A stretch of DNA of 64,000 nt from NCBI GenBank assembly GCA_964466465.1, contig CAYXNJ010000005.1, forward strand, positions 8,654-72,653. The letters are read 5' to 3'. Numbering within the stretch: position 1 is the first letter of the stretch; every line of letters begins with the position of its first letter. Source of the DNA: Sulfurospirillum sp964466465 (GTDB lineage: Bacteria > Campylobacterota > Campylobacteria > Campylobacterales > Sulfurospirillaceae). Shown here piece by piece: positions 24,296 through 33,928 of this stretch. Under the pieces are notes generated by a model. The model ran no database searches, had not been told where the DNA came from, and saw only the letters and a list, made by a program, of their open reading frames with translations. A program made the position numbers and the translations under genes.

Positions 24296-26869
24296 TTACT
24301 GCTTATCGATAACGATATCGCCATTTTTCGCATCAATAACGATACTCTCGCCCTCATGAAGTTTTTCTTCTAAAATGAGTTCAGCCAATTTATCTTCAAC
24401 AAGCTCATATAGAGCGCGTTTGAGTGGGCGTGCCCCATACACTGGGTCAAACCCAGCTTCTGCAATGAGACTTTTAGCGGCTTTTGTAAGCTCTGCTTTA
24501 ATCTCTTTGTTAGCCAGTTTATTTTCAATATCTTTGAACATAATGCTTACAATCTCTCGCAATCCATCTTCAGTGAGTGGATTAAAGATAATGATGTCAT
24601 CAAGACGGTTCAAAAATTCAGGTTTAAAGTAAGCTCGTAGCTCTTTCATCACCTCTTCTTCGCGTTTTTCGCCCTCAAACTCCATGATTTTCGCACTTGC
24701 AATGTTCGATGTGAGAATAATAATAGTGTTTTTAAAATCAATCGTCACACCTTTATTATCCGTCAAACGTCCTTCATCGAGCACTTGAAGCAAGATGTTG
24801 AAGACATCAGGATGCGCTTTTTCGATTTCATCAAACAGCACAACACTATAAGGTTTTCGGCGTACCGCTTCGGTGAGTTGTCCCCCCTCATCATACCCTA
24901 CATAACCTGGAGGTGCACCGACTAAACGACTGACGGAATGTTTTTCCATATATTCACTCATATCAAAACGAATGAGAGCTTTTGTCGTATCAAACAAGAA
25001 ATTAGCAAGAGCTTTCGCACTTTGCGTTTTACCCACACCTGTTGGACCTAAAAAGAGGAAACTACCAATCGGTTTATTTTGCTCACTAAGCCCTGCTTTG
25101 TTACGCTTAATAGCCCTACCTATCGCTTTAATGGCAGCATCTTGACCCACGACCTCTTTTCTTAGGTGATCCTCTACGGCTAACACTTTAGCTTTTTCGC
25201 CTTGGAGCATTTTATTGACAGGAATGCCTGTCCATTTACTTACAATTGTTGCGATCATCTCTTCATCAACGCTGTTCTTCAAAAGTGTACCAGTCTCGAC
25301 CATTTTTTCCCAGCGGGCTTTAAGATCTTCTTCTTGTTTAACTAACTCGGGTAATTTACCGTATTCAATTTCAGCCGCTTTATTGAACTCACTGTTTTTC
25401 TTTGCGGTTTCTGCTTCTCTACGCAAAGCTTCTGCTTTTGTTTTGATGGATGCGATGTCATTAAAAACACTTTTTTCAGTTTCAAACTGAACTTCCAGTG
25501 CGTGCATCTTCTCTTTAGCATCGCCTAGCTCTTTTTCAATCGCTTTTAGACGCTCATCATTCTTTTTATTTTTTTCCATCAAAAGCGCTTCTTTTTCGAC
25601 CATCAAAGTGCTAATCGCACGTTTGATGCGGCTGAGCTCTGTTGGTTCACTTTCAATTTGCATTTTAAGCTCTGCAGCTGCTTCATCAATAAGATCAATT
25701 GCTTTATCAGGCAAGAAACGATCACTAATGTAACGAGAACTCAGTTTTGCCGCAGCGATGAGTGCAGAGTCTTGAATACTCACGTTATGATGCGCTTCAA
25801 GATGTTCTTTGATTCCTCGTAAAATCTGTAAAGCTTCGTTAATGCTTGGTTCATTCACCGTTACTGGCTGAAAACGGCGCTGTAAAGCGGCATCTTTTTC
25901 AAAATACTTACGGTATTCTTTGAGTGTAGTTGCACCTATTGTATGAAGTTCACCACGTGCAAGGGCTGGTTTTAGGATGTTTGCAGCATCCATACTGCCT
26001 TCACTAGCCCCAGCTCCAACGATGGTATGAATCTCATCGATAAAGAGAATGATATTGCCACTTTTCTTGACTTCATCAATAACGGCTTTGAGGCGGTCTT
26101 CAAATTCACCGCGGTATTTTGCGCCAGCAATCAATGCACTCATATCAAGCGCTACAACACTTTTATTTTGAAGACTCAAAGGCACATCGTTATGCGCAAT
26201 TCTAAGCGCCAATCCTTCAGCAATCGCTGTTTTACCTGTTCCTGGCTCACCGATTAAGATAGGATTGTTTTTCGTTTTACGAATGAGGATTTGCATCATT
26301 CGCCCAATCTCTTCATCACGCCCGATCACAGGGTCTAGCTTTCCTTCGCTAGCTAGTTTTGTAAGATTGATACCGTATTTTTCAAGAGATTCAAGGTTTT
26401 CATCAGCACTTTGTTTATCAATTTTTTTCCCACCGCGAAGCGCTTCAAGATTTTTCTTGAAATGTAAAACATCTAAGTATTTTCCTAAAATCTTCTTCAA
26501 TGGATCACTATCGATATTAGCAAGTAACCATGTATCTACGGAGAGATAACTATCTCCTTTTTGTTTCATTAAGCCTTCGGCTTTTTGCAAAGTTTCAACA
26601 AGCGAACGAGAGATAGAAATATTTTCTTTGCTAACGTGTGATGCAGTAGGCAGTTTTTGGACTTCACTTTTGATTTCAAGCTCTATAGCACTCTTATCAA
26701 TATTCATTTTATTAAAGACTTGATTGAGAATGGAAGCTGAGTTTGTAATCAATGCCCACGTGACGTGTAAAGGCGTTGCTTCTTGATTTTTGGAATGCAG
26801 TGCAAGGCTGATAGCGCTCTCTATAGCTTCTCGCATTTGGTTCGTTAATTGCTCGAAAAGTGAGTTCAT
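24296..26869 (-). CDS. clpB: Disaggregase chaperone ClpB
   Basis: Hexameric AAA+ unfoldase that rescues aggregated proteins with DnaK. 857 residues: N domain (1-145), AAA-1 with Walker A GEPGTGKTAIAEG and IILFIDEIH, the coiled-coil middle domain (about 400-520) that identifies ClpB, AAA-2 with LGPTGVGKTQSAKAL and VVLFDEIEKAHP, and a small C-terminal domain. The pore loops KYRGEFEDRLK and GYVGYDEGGQ are present. No ClpP-binding loop was seen. Its promoter carries a HAIR-like operator. Confidence 0.98.
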   Translation of the reverse strand: MNSLFEQLTNQMREAIESAISLALHSKNQEATPLHVTWALITNSASILNQVFNKMNIDKSAIELEIKSEVQKLPTASHVSKENISISRSLVETLQKAEGLMKQKGDSYLSVDTWLLANIDSDPLKKILGKYLDVLHFKKNLEALRGGKKIDKQSADENLESLEKYGINLTKLASEGKLDPVIGRDEEIGRMMQILIRKTKNNPILIGEPGTGKTAIAEGLALRIAHNDVPLSLQNKSVVALDMSALIAGAKYRGEFEDRLKAVIDEVKKSGNIILFIDEIHTIVGAGASEGSMDAANILKPALARGELHTIGATTLKEYRKYFEKDAALQRRFQPVTVNEPSINEALQILRGIKEHLEAHHNVSIQDSALIAAAKLSSRYISDRFLPDKAIDLIDEAAAELKMQIESEPTELSRIKRAISTLMVEKEALLMEKNKKNDERLKAIEKELGDAKEKMHALEVQFETEKSVFNDIASIKTKAEALRREAETAKKNSEFNKAAEIEYGKLPELVKQEEDLKARWEKMVETGTLLKNSVDEEMIATIVSKWTGIPVNKMLQGEKAKVLAVEDHLRKEVVGQDAAIKAIGRAIKRNKAGLSEQNKPIGSFLFLGPTGVGKTQSAKALANFLFDTTKALIRFDMSEYMEKHSVSRLVGAPPGYVGYDEGGQLTEAVRRKPYSVVLFDEIEKAHPDVFNILLQVLDEGRLTDNKGVTIDFKNTIIILTSNIASAKIMEFEGEKREEEVMKELRAYFKPEFLNRLDDIIIFNPLTEDGLREIVSIMFKDIENKLANKEIKAELTKAAKSLIAEAGFDPVYGARPLKRALYELVEDKLAELILEEKLHEGESIVIDAKNGDIVIDKQ

Positions 26870-26895
26870 TGCAGCTCCTTCATAATTTTTCTATA

Positions 26896-26926
26896 ATTCT
26901 ACAACTTTGAGTGTATTGATGTCAAG
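26896..26926 (-). promoter_or_regulatory. clpB promoter with an overlapping HspR-box (HAIR)-like operator
   Basis: Reading leftwards there is a -35 TTGACA (26925-26920), an 18-base spacer and a -10 TAGAAT (26901-26896), about 27 bases before the clpB start. On the plus strand 26906-26926 reads TTTGAGT, seven bases, TGTCAAG, against CTTGAGT-N7-ACTCAAG (6/7 and 5/7). The box overlaps the -35 in the same way as at cbpA, so HspR repression of both is likely. Confidence 0.65.
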
Positions 26927-27096
26927 TTTATTTAGCAATAAGGCATTACTTTTATTAAATCATAACTGTCATTTAAACCCTAATATGAGTTAAATTTTTC
27001 ATACTACACCTTATGCTTTCATAGAAGTTTTAGGGAAACTCCACTATAATCATCCTCCAAAGAATACGCATACCATGCGAGGAGCATATACACGCT

Positions 27097-28428
27097 ATGA
27101 AACATCTACCATTTGCTACGGCAGGCTTTATTGCTACGTTTTTGGGTATCACTACCTTTTTTTCTTCAACTCTTTTTGCAGCAGACAATGCTGAGGGAGA
27201 AAAGAGTCGTCTTGCTTCTTTGGCAAAATTTACACGAGTTTTGGCAACCATTGAAAAATATTATGTTGATGACATCAAAATAGATGACATTATTAAAAAA
27301 TCCATTGAAGGTCTTTTAACCAATTTGGATGCACACTCTTCTTACCTCGATGAAAAACATTTTAAAGATCTCAAAATCCAAACAGAAGGTGAATTTGGTG
27401 GTCTTGGTATTACTGTAGGTCAAAGAGATGGCGCACTGACTGTTATTGCCCCTATGGAAGGAACACCTGCAGATAAAGCAGGCATTAAAGCTGGCGACAT
27501 CATCCTTAAAATCAATAAACAATCTACACTGAACATGACTATTGATGAAGCGGTTAATTTAATGCGTGGTAAACCAGGTACAGGCATTGAACTTACCGTT
27601 GTGCGTGAAGGTGAAACCAAACCTCTTACAATCTCTATCGTACGTGACATCATCAAAATCGAATCCGTTTATTCTAAAATGATTGAAAATGAAAATATTC
27701 TTTATGTTCGCGTTGTCAATTTTGATAAAAACATCGTTGGTGACGTTCAAGAAGCTATTACTAAAAATAAAAATATTAAAGGTATTGTTTTAGATCTTAG
27801 AAACAATCCTGGTGGACTTTTAAACCAAGCAGTTGGACTTGTTGACATCTTCATCGATGAAGGCATTATTGTCTCTCAAAAAGGACGTGTGGAGTCTGAA
27901 AATGCTGAATACAAAGCAACAAAATCTGGAACCAATACAAAACTTCCTCTTGTTGTTTTAGTTAACGGTGGAAGTGCAAGTGCGAGTGAAATCGTAAGCG
28001 GTGCATTGCAAGACCACAAACGTGCCATTATCATTGGTGAAAAAACCTTTGGTAAAGGAAGCGTTCAAGCTGTTCTTCCAGTGGTTGACAACGAAGCGAT
28101 TCGTTTAACCATTGCTCGTTATTACCTCCCAAGTGGACGAACCATCCAAGCTGAGGGTGTTACCCCTGACATTGTTGTGTATCCAGGTGATGTCCCTCAT
28201 AAGAACAATGAGCAAGCGCTTAAAGAGAAAGATCTTAAAAAGCATTTAGAGGGTGAGCTCAAAAAAGTTGATGAAAATAAAACAGAAGTTAAAGAGACAA
28301 AAACAAAAGCGAAAACAAAAGAGACAGTAAAGAGTGACAAAGAGATCGTGAGTCAAGAAAACCTATTCAAAGACTTACAGTTAAAAAGTGCTGTTGATGC
28401 TATCAAAGTACTTGCTATCAAAAAATAA
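27097..28428 (+). CDS. ctpA: Carboxy-terminal processing protease (CtpA/Prc family)
   Basis: Periplasmic S41 serine protease that trims or degrades envelope proteins. It has a signal peptide (about 1-28), a PDZ domain (about 95-180, GGLGITVG) and a catalytic core with S295 (NGGSASASEI) and K320 (KTFGKGSVQ), plus Q324 as in E. coli Prc (Ser-Lys spacing 25). A low-complexity Lys/Thr/Glu tail (about 380-420) precedes a last helix. 443 residues, normal. TATAAT at 27045-27050 is the likely -10. It precedes purC by 14 bases and is probably co-transcribed, as in C. jejuni. Confidence 0.95.
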   Translation: MKHLPFATAGFIATFLGITTFFSSTLFAADNAEGEKSRLASLAKFTRVLATIEKYYVDDIKIDDIIKKSIEGLLTNLDAHSSYLDEKHFKDLKIQTEGEFGGLGITVGQRDGALTVIAPMEGTPADKAGIKAGDIILKINKQSTLNMTIDEAVNLMRGKPGTGIELTVVREGETKPLTISIVRDIIKIESVYSKMIENENILYVRVVNFDKNIVGDVQEAITKNKNIKGIVLDLRNNPGGLLNQAVGLVDIFIDEGIIVSQKGRVESENAEYKATKSGTNTKLPLVVLVNGGSASASEIVSGALQDHKRAIIIGEKTFGKGSVQAVLPVVDNEAIRLTIARYYLPSGRTIQAEGVTPDIVVYPGDVPHKNNEQALKEKDLKKHLEGELKKVDENKTEVKETKTKAKTKETVKSDKEIVSQENLFKDLQLKSAVDAIKVLAIKK

Positions 28429-28442
28429 TTGAGGAGAACGAC

Positions 28443-29156
28443 GTGAATAAAGGTGCATTGTTATACGAAGGCAAAGGTAAAAAACTATTTTTAACAGATG
28501 ATGAAAATCTTTTAGTTTCTGAGTTTAAAGATGACTTGACAGCATTTAACGCTGAGAAAAAAGGTAATGAAGCAGGAAAAGGTGCACTTAACTGCAAAAT
28601 CAGTACACAACTTTTTCATCTTTTAGAAAAGCATGGTATTAAAACACACTTAGTGAAAACACTTGACGATACACATCAACTGATCAAAAAAGTGAAAATT
28701 ATTCCTATTGAAGTGGTTGTGAGAAATATTGCAACAGGTTCCTTAGCAAAACGTCTTGGTATTAAAGATGGCACCGTTCTTCCATTCACACTTGTTGAGT
28801 TTTATTATAAAGATGATGCACTTGGTGATCCTATTATCAATGATGAGCACTGCTTACTTCTCAATCTTGTAAAAAGCGAATCTGATTTAGAAGAGCTTAA
28901 ACGTCTTGGTCGTGAAATTAACGTTATTATGAAAAGCTTCTTTAGCGAACGTAAACTCAAATTGGTTGACTTTAAAGTTGAATTTGGTGTTGATAACGAT
29001 GGCAATATTCTTCTCTCAGATGAAATTAGTCCTGATAGCTGCCGTTTCTGGGATATGGATACTAACGAGAAATTGGATAAAGACAGATTTAGACAAGGCT
29101 TAGGCGATGTTAAAGTTGCTTATGAAGAAGTGTTAAAACGTATTCTCGCTCACTAA
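28443..29156 (+). CDS. purC: Phosphoribosylaminoimidazole-succinocarboxamide synthase PurC
   Basis: Joins CAIR and aspartate in purine synthesis using ATP. 237 residues. It has LLYEGKGKKLF at the start, EVVVRNIATGSLAKRLG in the middle and SDEISPDSCRFWD near the end, all family signatures. GTG start after GAGGAG. First of the purC-purS-purQ group. Confidence 0.97.
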   Translation: MNKGALLYEGKGKKLFLTDDENLLVSEFKDDLTAFNAEKKGNEAGKGALNCKISTQLFHLLEKHGIKTHLVKTLDDTHQLIKKVKIIPIEVVVRNIATGSLAKRLGIKDGTVLPFTLVEFYYKDDALGDPIINDEHCLLLNLVKSESDLEELKRLGREINVIMKSFFSERKLKLVDFKVEFGVDNDGNILLSDEISPDSCRFWDMDTNEKLDKDRFRQGLGDVKVAYEEVLKRILAH

Positions 29157-29177
29157 AATAAAAGGAAAAAATAAACG

Positions 29178-29423
29178 ATGAAAGTTATTGTCAATATTCA
29201 GCTCAAAAATGGCGTTTTAGATCCACAAGGAAAAGCGGTTCATCATGCACTTGCTTCTTTGAAATTTAACGAAGTCAATGAAGTTCGTATCGGAAAACAA
29301 ATTATTCTCGACATCGACGAAAGTGATAAAGCAAAAGCACAAGAGAGAGTAACGATCATGTGTGATGAGCTTTTGGCTAACACCGTTATTGAAGATTACA
29401 CCATTGAGTTTCCAGCATGCTAG
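29178..29423 (+). CDS. purS: FGAM synthase small subunit PurS
   Basis: 81-residue subunit of the three-part PurLQS complex that amidates FGAR. It begins KVIVNIQLKNGVLDPQGKAV, typical of PurS, and its end overlaps purQ by seven bases, so the two are translated in step. PurL is not in the window. Confidence 0.95.
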   Translation: MKVIVNIQLKNGVLDPQGKAVHHALASLKFNEVNEVRIGKQIILDIDESDKAKAQERVTIMCDELLANTVIEDYTIEFPAC

Positions 29424-30088
29424 TAGCTGTAGCTGTATTTCCAGGCACCAACTGTGAAATCGACACAAAGTATGCTTTTGAAAAACTAGGACAAGACGTT
29501 GTTCTCGTTTTTCATAAAGAGGAAAAACTGCCTGAAGGTACAGATCTTGTTGTGCTTCCTGGTGGTTTTAGCTATGGAGACTACTTACGCAGTGCTGCCA
29601 TTGCTAAATTTTCTCCAATTATGAAAGCAGTCATTGAATTTGCAAATAATGGCGGAAAAGTTCTTGGAATCTGTAATGGTTTTCAAATGCTTGTTGAAGC
29701 ACGACTTTTACCAGGAGCTATGAAACGCAATGAGAATGTTCACTTTATCTCTCAGTTTCATCACCTTAAAGTCATTAATAACGACAATACGTTTTTAAAT
29801 AAATGCTCTATTGGTGAGCTTTTAAACATACCTATTGCGCATGGTGAAGGAAGTTACTATATTGATGATGCTGGACTTAAAGAACTCTATGCAAACAAGC
29901 AAGTCTTACTGACCTATTGTGATGAAAAAGGGAATGTAAAAAACCCTAATGGTTCTGTAGATTCAATTGCAAGTATCTGCAATAAAGAAAAAAATGTCTT
30001 CGGGCTTATGCCTCACCCTGAGCGTGCGATAGAGAAAATCTTAGGTTCAGATGATGGCGTTAAAATGCTTGAAGGTTTTATAAATTAA
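29417..30088 (+). CDS. purQ: FGAM synthase glutaminase subunit PurQ
   Basis: Class I glutamine amidotransferase that supplies ammonia to PurL. 223 residues. The nucleophile elbow GICNGFQML holds the catalytic Cys, and HPE in LMPHPERA gives the His-Glu of the triad. VFPGTNCEIDT opens the protein. Confidence 0.97.
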   Translation: MLVAVAVFPGTNCEIDTKYAFEKLGQDVVLVFHKEEKLPEGTDLVVLPGGFSYGDYLRSAAIAKFSPIMKAVIEFANNGGKVLGICNGFQMLVEARLLPGAMKRNENVHFISQFHHLKVINNDNTFLNKCSIGELLNIPIAHGEGSYYIDDAGLKELYANKQVLLTYCDEKGNVKNPNGSVDSIASICNKEKNVFGLMPHPERAIEKILGSDDGVKMLEGFIN

Positions 30089-30089
30089 C

Positions 30090-31181
30090 GTGATGAAGCA
30101 TTTTATCACTCTCATTCTGCTCTCTTTAGCACTCTTGGTGCCTAGCTTTGCTGCTGAAGAGAGCGCATTTTTTGGACGCTCAAAATCCCTTTTTCTTTCC
30201 GTTGAAGAGGCTCCTTCTAAAGTCTATGTAGGTCAAGTTTTTTCTATTAAACTCAAAGCCATTGTCGCGAATGATAAAATTGATGCTCTTGGCAATACAT
30301 TTTCAGGTGCAGCTGGCGTTGAAGTTTTAAACCCTCAAAATCCTTGGGAACGCTCACGAGACAATACCTATTACAATACGTTTTATTTTAAAATGACCTC
30401 AAAAACAGCGGCAATGCCTCGTTTAAGTGTCTCACTCATTGAACGTCAAGAAGCATTAGAGAGTGAAGTGATAGCACTTACTACTCCACAATTGATCCAA
30501 CTTAAAACAGATCCTTTTTTTAGTAATGTTATCGCGCAAAGTTTAACCATTAACAAATATAAAACAACGACCTTTGATGCTAAAAATGTCATCATTGTCT
30601 TAGAAATAGAATCCATAGGTGCAAATTTAAAAGATTTTGCACTAAGCGGCATTGTAAAAAGCGGTATAGACTCTTTTTCTGACAATGGAACAAGCCAAAA
30701 AATCTACTATTATGCAATTTTACCAAACTATCAAAAAAGCTTTGAATTTACCTATTTTGACCTTACAACAAATAAATTCAATAAAATAGCACTGCCAATG
30801 ACCATTGAAAGTGATGAAGTCAGTACGCAACTTGGTCTGAATCCAAAAGAGAGTATTTTTGAATTTTACAAAACTGTGGGGTATGGTGTTCTTGCATTTA
30901 TCTTTTTCATTATTCTGCTAAAACGTCGTAAATGGTACTATCTTGTACTTTCATTGATCTTTTTGGCGCTCTTTTTCTTAGACCAAAATCCACTCAATAA
31001 TGCTAAACTCAAAAGCAATAGCACCATTAGGATTCTGCCAATGGAGCGTTCAACAGTGTTCTTTACAAGCAATAAAATTTTAGATATTGAGAAATTAGGC
31101 GAAAGAGACAACTATATTAAAATCTTGCTACCAGATGGCAAAATCGGATGGACAGAGCGTGAAAATATTATCAAAAATTAG
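30090..31181 (+). CDS. Membrane-anchored periplasmic protein with C-terminal SH3-like domain
   Basis: About 363 residues. The start is either GTG 30090 or ATG 30093, one base after the purQ stop. It has a signal peptide (MKHFITLILLSLALLVPSFA), a beta-rich periplasmic domain (about 25-250) whose opening (PSKVYVGQVFSIKLKAIV) resembles the Ig-like repeats of BatD proteins, two TMs (about 265-300), then a bacterial SH3-like end (STIRILPMERSTVFFTSN ... GKIGWTERENI). It matches the position of C. jejuni Cj0515 between purQ and plsC. Function unknown; an envelope or wall-binding role is inferred from the SH3-like domain. Confidence 0.75.
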   Translation: MMKHFITLILLSLALLVPSFAAEESAFFGRSKSLFLSVEEAPSKVYVGQVFSIKLKAIVANDKIDALGNTFSGAAGVEVLNPQNPWERSRDNTYYNTFYFKMTSKTAAMPRLSVSLIERQEALESEVIALTTPQLIQLKTDPFFSNVIAQSLTINKYKTTTFDAKNVIIVLEIESIGANLKDFALSGIVKSGIDSFSDNGTSQKIYYYAILPNYQKSFEFTYFDLTTNKFNKIALPMTIESDEVSTQLGLNPKESIFEFYKTVGYGVLAFIFFIILLKRRKWYYLVLSLIFLALFFLDQNPLNNAKLKSNSTIRILPMERSTVFFTSNKILDIEKLGERDNYIKILLPDGKIGWTERENIIKN

Positions 31182-31194
31182 AGGTTTTTATGTG

Positions 31195-31848
31195 ATGATA
31201 GAATTTGTCATCACTGTACTGATTACAATTGTCTTGATGTATGCTTTTCGCTCTAATACGCACCCAATCAGACGAGCTTGGGGTAAGCTTCAAACTTTTT
31301 TAATGGGCTTTAGTATCAAACAAATAGGCGAAGCACACCCTACAACAACACTTTTAGTCATGAATCATCAAAGCCTTATTGACATTGTTGCGCTTGAGAC
31401 CATTTATCCAAAAAACCTTTGCTGGATTGCTAAAAAAGAGATCGAAGACATTCCTCTTTTTGGCCATATTATTCCAGCGCCTCGTATGATTTCAATTGAC
31501 CGTAAAGATAAACGCTCCATCATCAAGATGATTAAAGAAGGTAAAGAGCGTGTTAGTGAAGGTCGCGTGCTTGCGATGTTTCCAGAGGGCACCCGCGGAC
31601 GCGGTGATAGGCTTCTAAAATTTCAAAGTGGTGCAAAAATCTTAGCTGAGAAATTAGAGCTTATCGTTCAACCTGCTATCATTGTAGGCGCTAGACACAT
31701 TCTTGATTCTAAAAGCCTTGATGCACACGGTGGAGAAGTTAAAGTGATCTATCTTGATCCTATTAACCCTAAAGAGGATGAACAGTGGTATGAAAAAATG
31801 TACCGTACCATGGAAGAGAGACTCACTCTCGAATTAGCATCCAAATAA
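31195..31848 (+). CDS. plsC: 1-acyl-sn-glycerol-3-phosphate acyltransferase PlsC
   Basis: Makes phosphatidic acid in the inner membrane. 217 residues from ATG 31195, ten bases after GAGG. An ATG at 31135 inside the previous gene is in frame but less likely. An N-terminal TM (about 2-18) precedes the catalytic NHxxxxD motif (H58, D63 in MNHQSLID), and FPEGTRGRGD is the substrate-binding block. Confidence 0.92.
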   Translation: MIEFVITVLITIVLMYAFRSNTHPIRRAWGKLQTFLMGFSIKQIGEAHPTTTLLVMNHQSLIDIVALETIYPKNLCWIAKKEIEDIPLFGHIIPAPRMISIDRKDKRSIIKMIKEGKERVSEGRVLAMFPEGTRGRGDRLLKFQSGAKILAEKLELIVQPAIIVGARHILDSKSLDAHGGEVKVIYLDPINPKEDEQWYEKMYRTMEERLTLELASK

Positions 31849-31911
31849 TATCTTTGAAAGTCACAAAAGTGGCTTTCGCATTCTCTCATTTTTGCTACAA
31901 TAACGCGATTT

Positions 31912-31962
31912 TTTGGATTTATCAAAAATTTTTTGATATAAAAGCCTTTTGATAAATCCAAA
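31912..31962. repeat. Perfect 16-bp inverted repeat upstream of htpG
   Basis: TTTGGATTTATCAAAA (31912-31927) and its exact reverse complement (31947-31962) are separated by 19 bases. The right arm ends 25 bases before the htpG start. No T-run follows, so a terminator for plsC is unlikely. An operator or a 5'-UTR stem-loop are the alternatives. Confidence 0.75.
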
Positions 31963-31987
31963 TTATACATACATTAAAGGATAGACC

Positions 31988-33859
31988 ATGTCAAAACATC
32001 AATTTCAAACCGAAGTTACACAGCTTTTAGATCTGATGATCCATTCGCTCTACTCTAACAAAGAGATCTTTTTACGTGAACTTATCTCAAATGCCTCTGA
32101 CGCCTTAGATAAGCTGAACTATCTTACATTGACCGATGACAAGTACAAATCACTTTCGTACACTCCTCGCATTGATATTGCTATCAACAAAGAAGCTAAA
32201 ACACTTACCATTAGCGATAGCGGTATTGGTATGAATGAAGAAGATTTAGTTGAAAATCTAGGAACCATTGCAAAAAGTGGAACAAAATCTTTCTTGCAAA
32301 ACCTCAGTGGTGACAAAAAGAAAGATTCAAGCCTTATCGGGCAATTTGGTGTTGGTTTTTATTCTGCGTTCATGGTTGCAAACAAAATCGAAGTGGTGAG
32401 TCGTAAAGCGGGTGAAGAGCAAGCCTATATGTGGAGCAGTGAAGCAGGTGCTGAGTATGACATCACTCCTGTTTCAAAAGAAAATCATGGTACATCCATT
32501 ACGCTTTATCTAAAAGATGATGAAGATGAGTTTTTAGAGTTCTACCGCATTCAAAACGTCATTAAAAAATACTCAAATCACATTCCTTTCCCTATTTTTA
32601 TGGACAAAGAAGTCAAAGAGTATGACGATGAAGGTAAAGAGAAAAGCACTGAGATCAAAAATGAACAAATTAACAAAGCAAGTGCGCTTTGGACAGTAGC
32701 AAAAAGTCAAATTAAGCCTGAAGAGTATAAAGACTTTTACCAACAAATCTCTCACGATAGCACCGATCCACTCCTTTGGAGTCACACAAAAGCAGAAGGA
32801 AAATTTGAATATACAACGCTTTTCTACATCCCTTCAACACCTCCATTTGATCTTTTTAGAATGGACTATAAACCTGGTGTGAAGCTGTATGTGAAACGTG
32901 TGTTCATTACCGACGATGAGAAAGAGTTGCTACCAACCTACCTTCGCTTTGTTAAAGGTATCATCGATGCGGAAGATTTACCACTTAACGTGAGCCGCGA
33001 GATTTTACAGCAAAATAAAGTACTTGAGACCATCAAAAAAGCTTCTGTCAAAAAAATTCTTAGTGAATTAAAATCACTTAAAGAAAAAGACAATGAAAAA
33101 TACCTAGAGTTCTATAAAAACTTTGGTCGTGTCATCAAAGAAGGTCTTTACAATGACTGGGAAAACAAAGAGGCACTTCTTGAATTAGTACTCTTTAAAT
33201 CTTCTAAAAGAGACGGTCTAGTAAGCCTTAAAGAGTATAAAGAGGCAATGAAAGAAGATCAAAAAAGCATCTATTACATCACGGGTGAAAATGAGAAGCT
33301 TTTACGCAATTCTCCATTGATTGAGCAGTTTAAAGCCAAAGACATTGAAGTCTTGCTCCTTGATGAAGAAGTGGATGCTATCGTCTTCCCAATGGTTGGA
33401 GAGTACGATAAAACGCCAATCAAACCGGTCAATAACTCCGACATCGACGAAGAGATCAAAGAAGACAAAGCCAAAGTAGAAGAAGATGAGAAAACCTATA
33501 AAGAGATCTTGGTTAAAATGAAAGAGATTTTAAAAGACGACGCGAAAGATGTCAAAATCTCTAGCCGTTTGAGTGATTCTCCATCATGCCTTGTGTACGA
33601 TAAAAATGACCCGGATTTCCAAATGCAACAGATGCTTAAACAGATGGGACAAGACAATCTCCCAGCCATTAAACCTATCTTGGAGATCAACCCTGAGCAT
33701 GAGATTTTCAAAAAACTAAGCTCTAAAGCTGATTTATTGGAACTCAACGACGTCGCTTTCTTGCTTCTTGACCAAGCTAAACTTCAAGAGGGAATGAAAA
33801 TCGAAGATACCGCAGCGTTTGCCAAACGCCTCAACCGTTTTATCGCTAAAGCGCTTTAA
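31988..33859 (+). CDS. htpG: Chaperone HtpG (Hsp90)
   Basis: 623-residue Hsp90. It has an N-terminal GHKL ATPase with ELISNASDALDKL, SDSGIGMNEEDL and GQFGVGFYSAFMVA, a middle domain (LPLNVSREILQQNK) and a C-terminal dimerisation domain. The start follows AAAGG. The closing sequence ALLLDQAKLQEGMKIEDTAAF-like end is of normal form. Followed by a hairpin, then by an acetyltransferase gene that interrupts the htpG-rhodanese neighbourhood remembered from C. jejuni. Confidence 0.98.
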   Translation: MSKHQFQTEVTQLLDLMIHSLYSNKEIFLRELISNASDALDKLNYLTLTDDKYKSLSYTPRIDIAINKEAKTLTISDSGIGMNEEDLVENLGTIAKSGTKSFLQNLSGDKKKDSSLIGQFGVGFYSAFMVANKIEVVSRKAGEEQAYMWSSEAGAEYDITPVSKENHGTSITLYLKDDEDEFLEFYRIQNVIKKYSNHIPFPIFMDKEVKEYDDEGKEKSTEIKNEQINKASALWTVAKSQIKPEEYKDFYQQISHDSTDPLLWSHTKAEGKFEYTTLFYIPSTPPFDLFRMDYKPGVKLYVKRVFITDDEKELLPTYLRFVKGIIDAEDLPLNVSREILQQNKVLETIKKASVKKILSELKSLKEKDNEKYLEFYKNFGRVIKEGLYNDWENKEALLELVLFKSSKRDGLVSLKEYKEAMKEDQKSIYYITGENEKLLRNSPLIEQFKAKDIEVLLLDEEVDAIVFPMVGEYDKTPIKPVNNSDIDEEIKEDKAKVEEDEKTYKEILVKMKEILKDDAKDVKISSRLSDSPSCLVYDKNDPDFQMQQMLKQMGQDNLPAIKPILEINPEHEIFKKLSSKADLLELNDVAFLLLDQAKLQEGMKIEDTAAFAKRLNRFIAKAL

Positions 33860-33871
33860 AACATACGTTTG

Positions 33872-33899
33872 CATGTAAGGATTTTTCCTTACATGTAAA
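33872..33899. terminator. Hairpin after htpG, copy 1 of a flanking repeat
   Basis: A 10-bp perfect stem (CATGTAAGGA / TCCTTACATG, loop TTTT). The 28-base block 33872-33899 recurs at 34587-34614 with one mismatch, so the acetyltransferase gene is bracketed by two copies in direct orientation. Confidence 0.65.
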
Positions 33900-33928
33900 T
33901 TTAAACAAATGCGTCATGGAGCCCTATT

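Noticed and set aside
24296..26869. ClpA or ClpC instead of ClpB
   Set aside because: The long coiled-coil middle domain and lack of a ClpP-binding loop identify ClpB.
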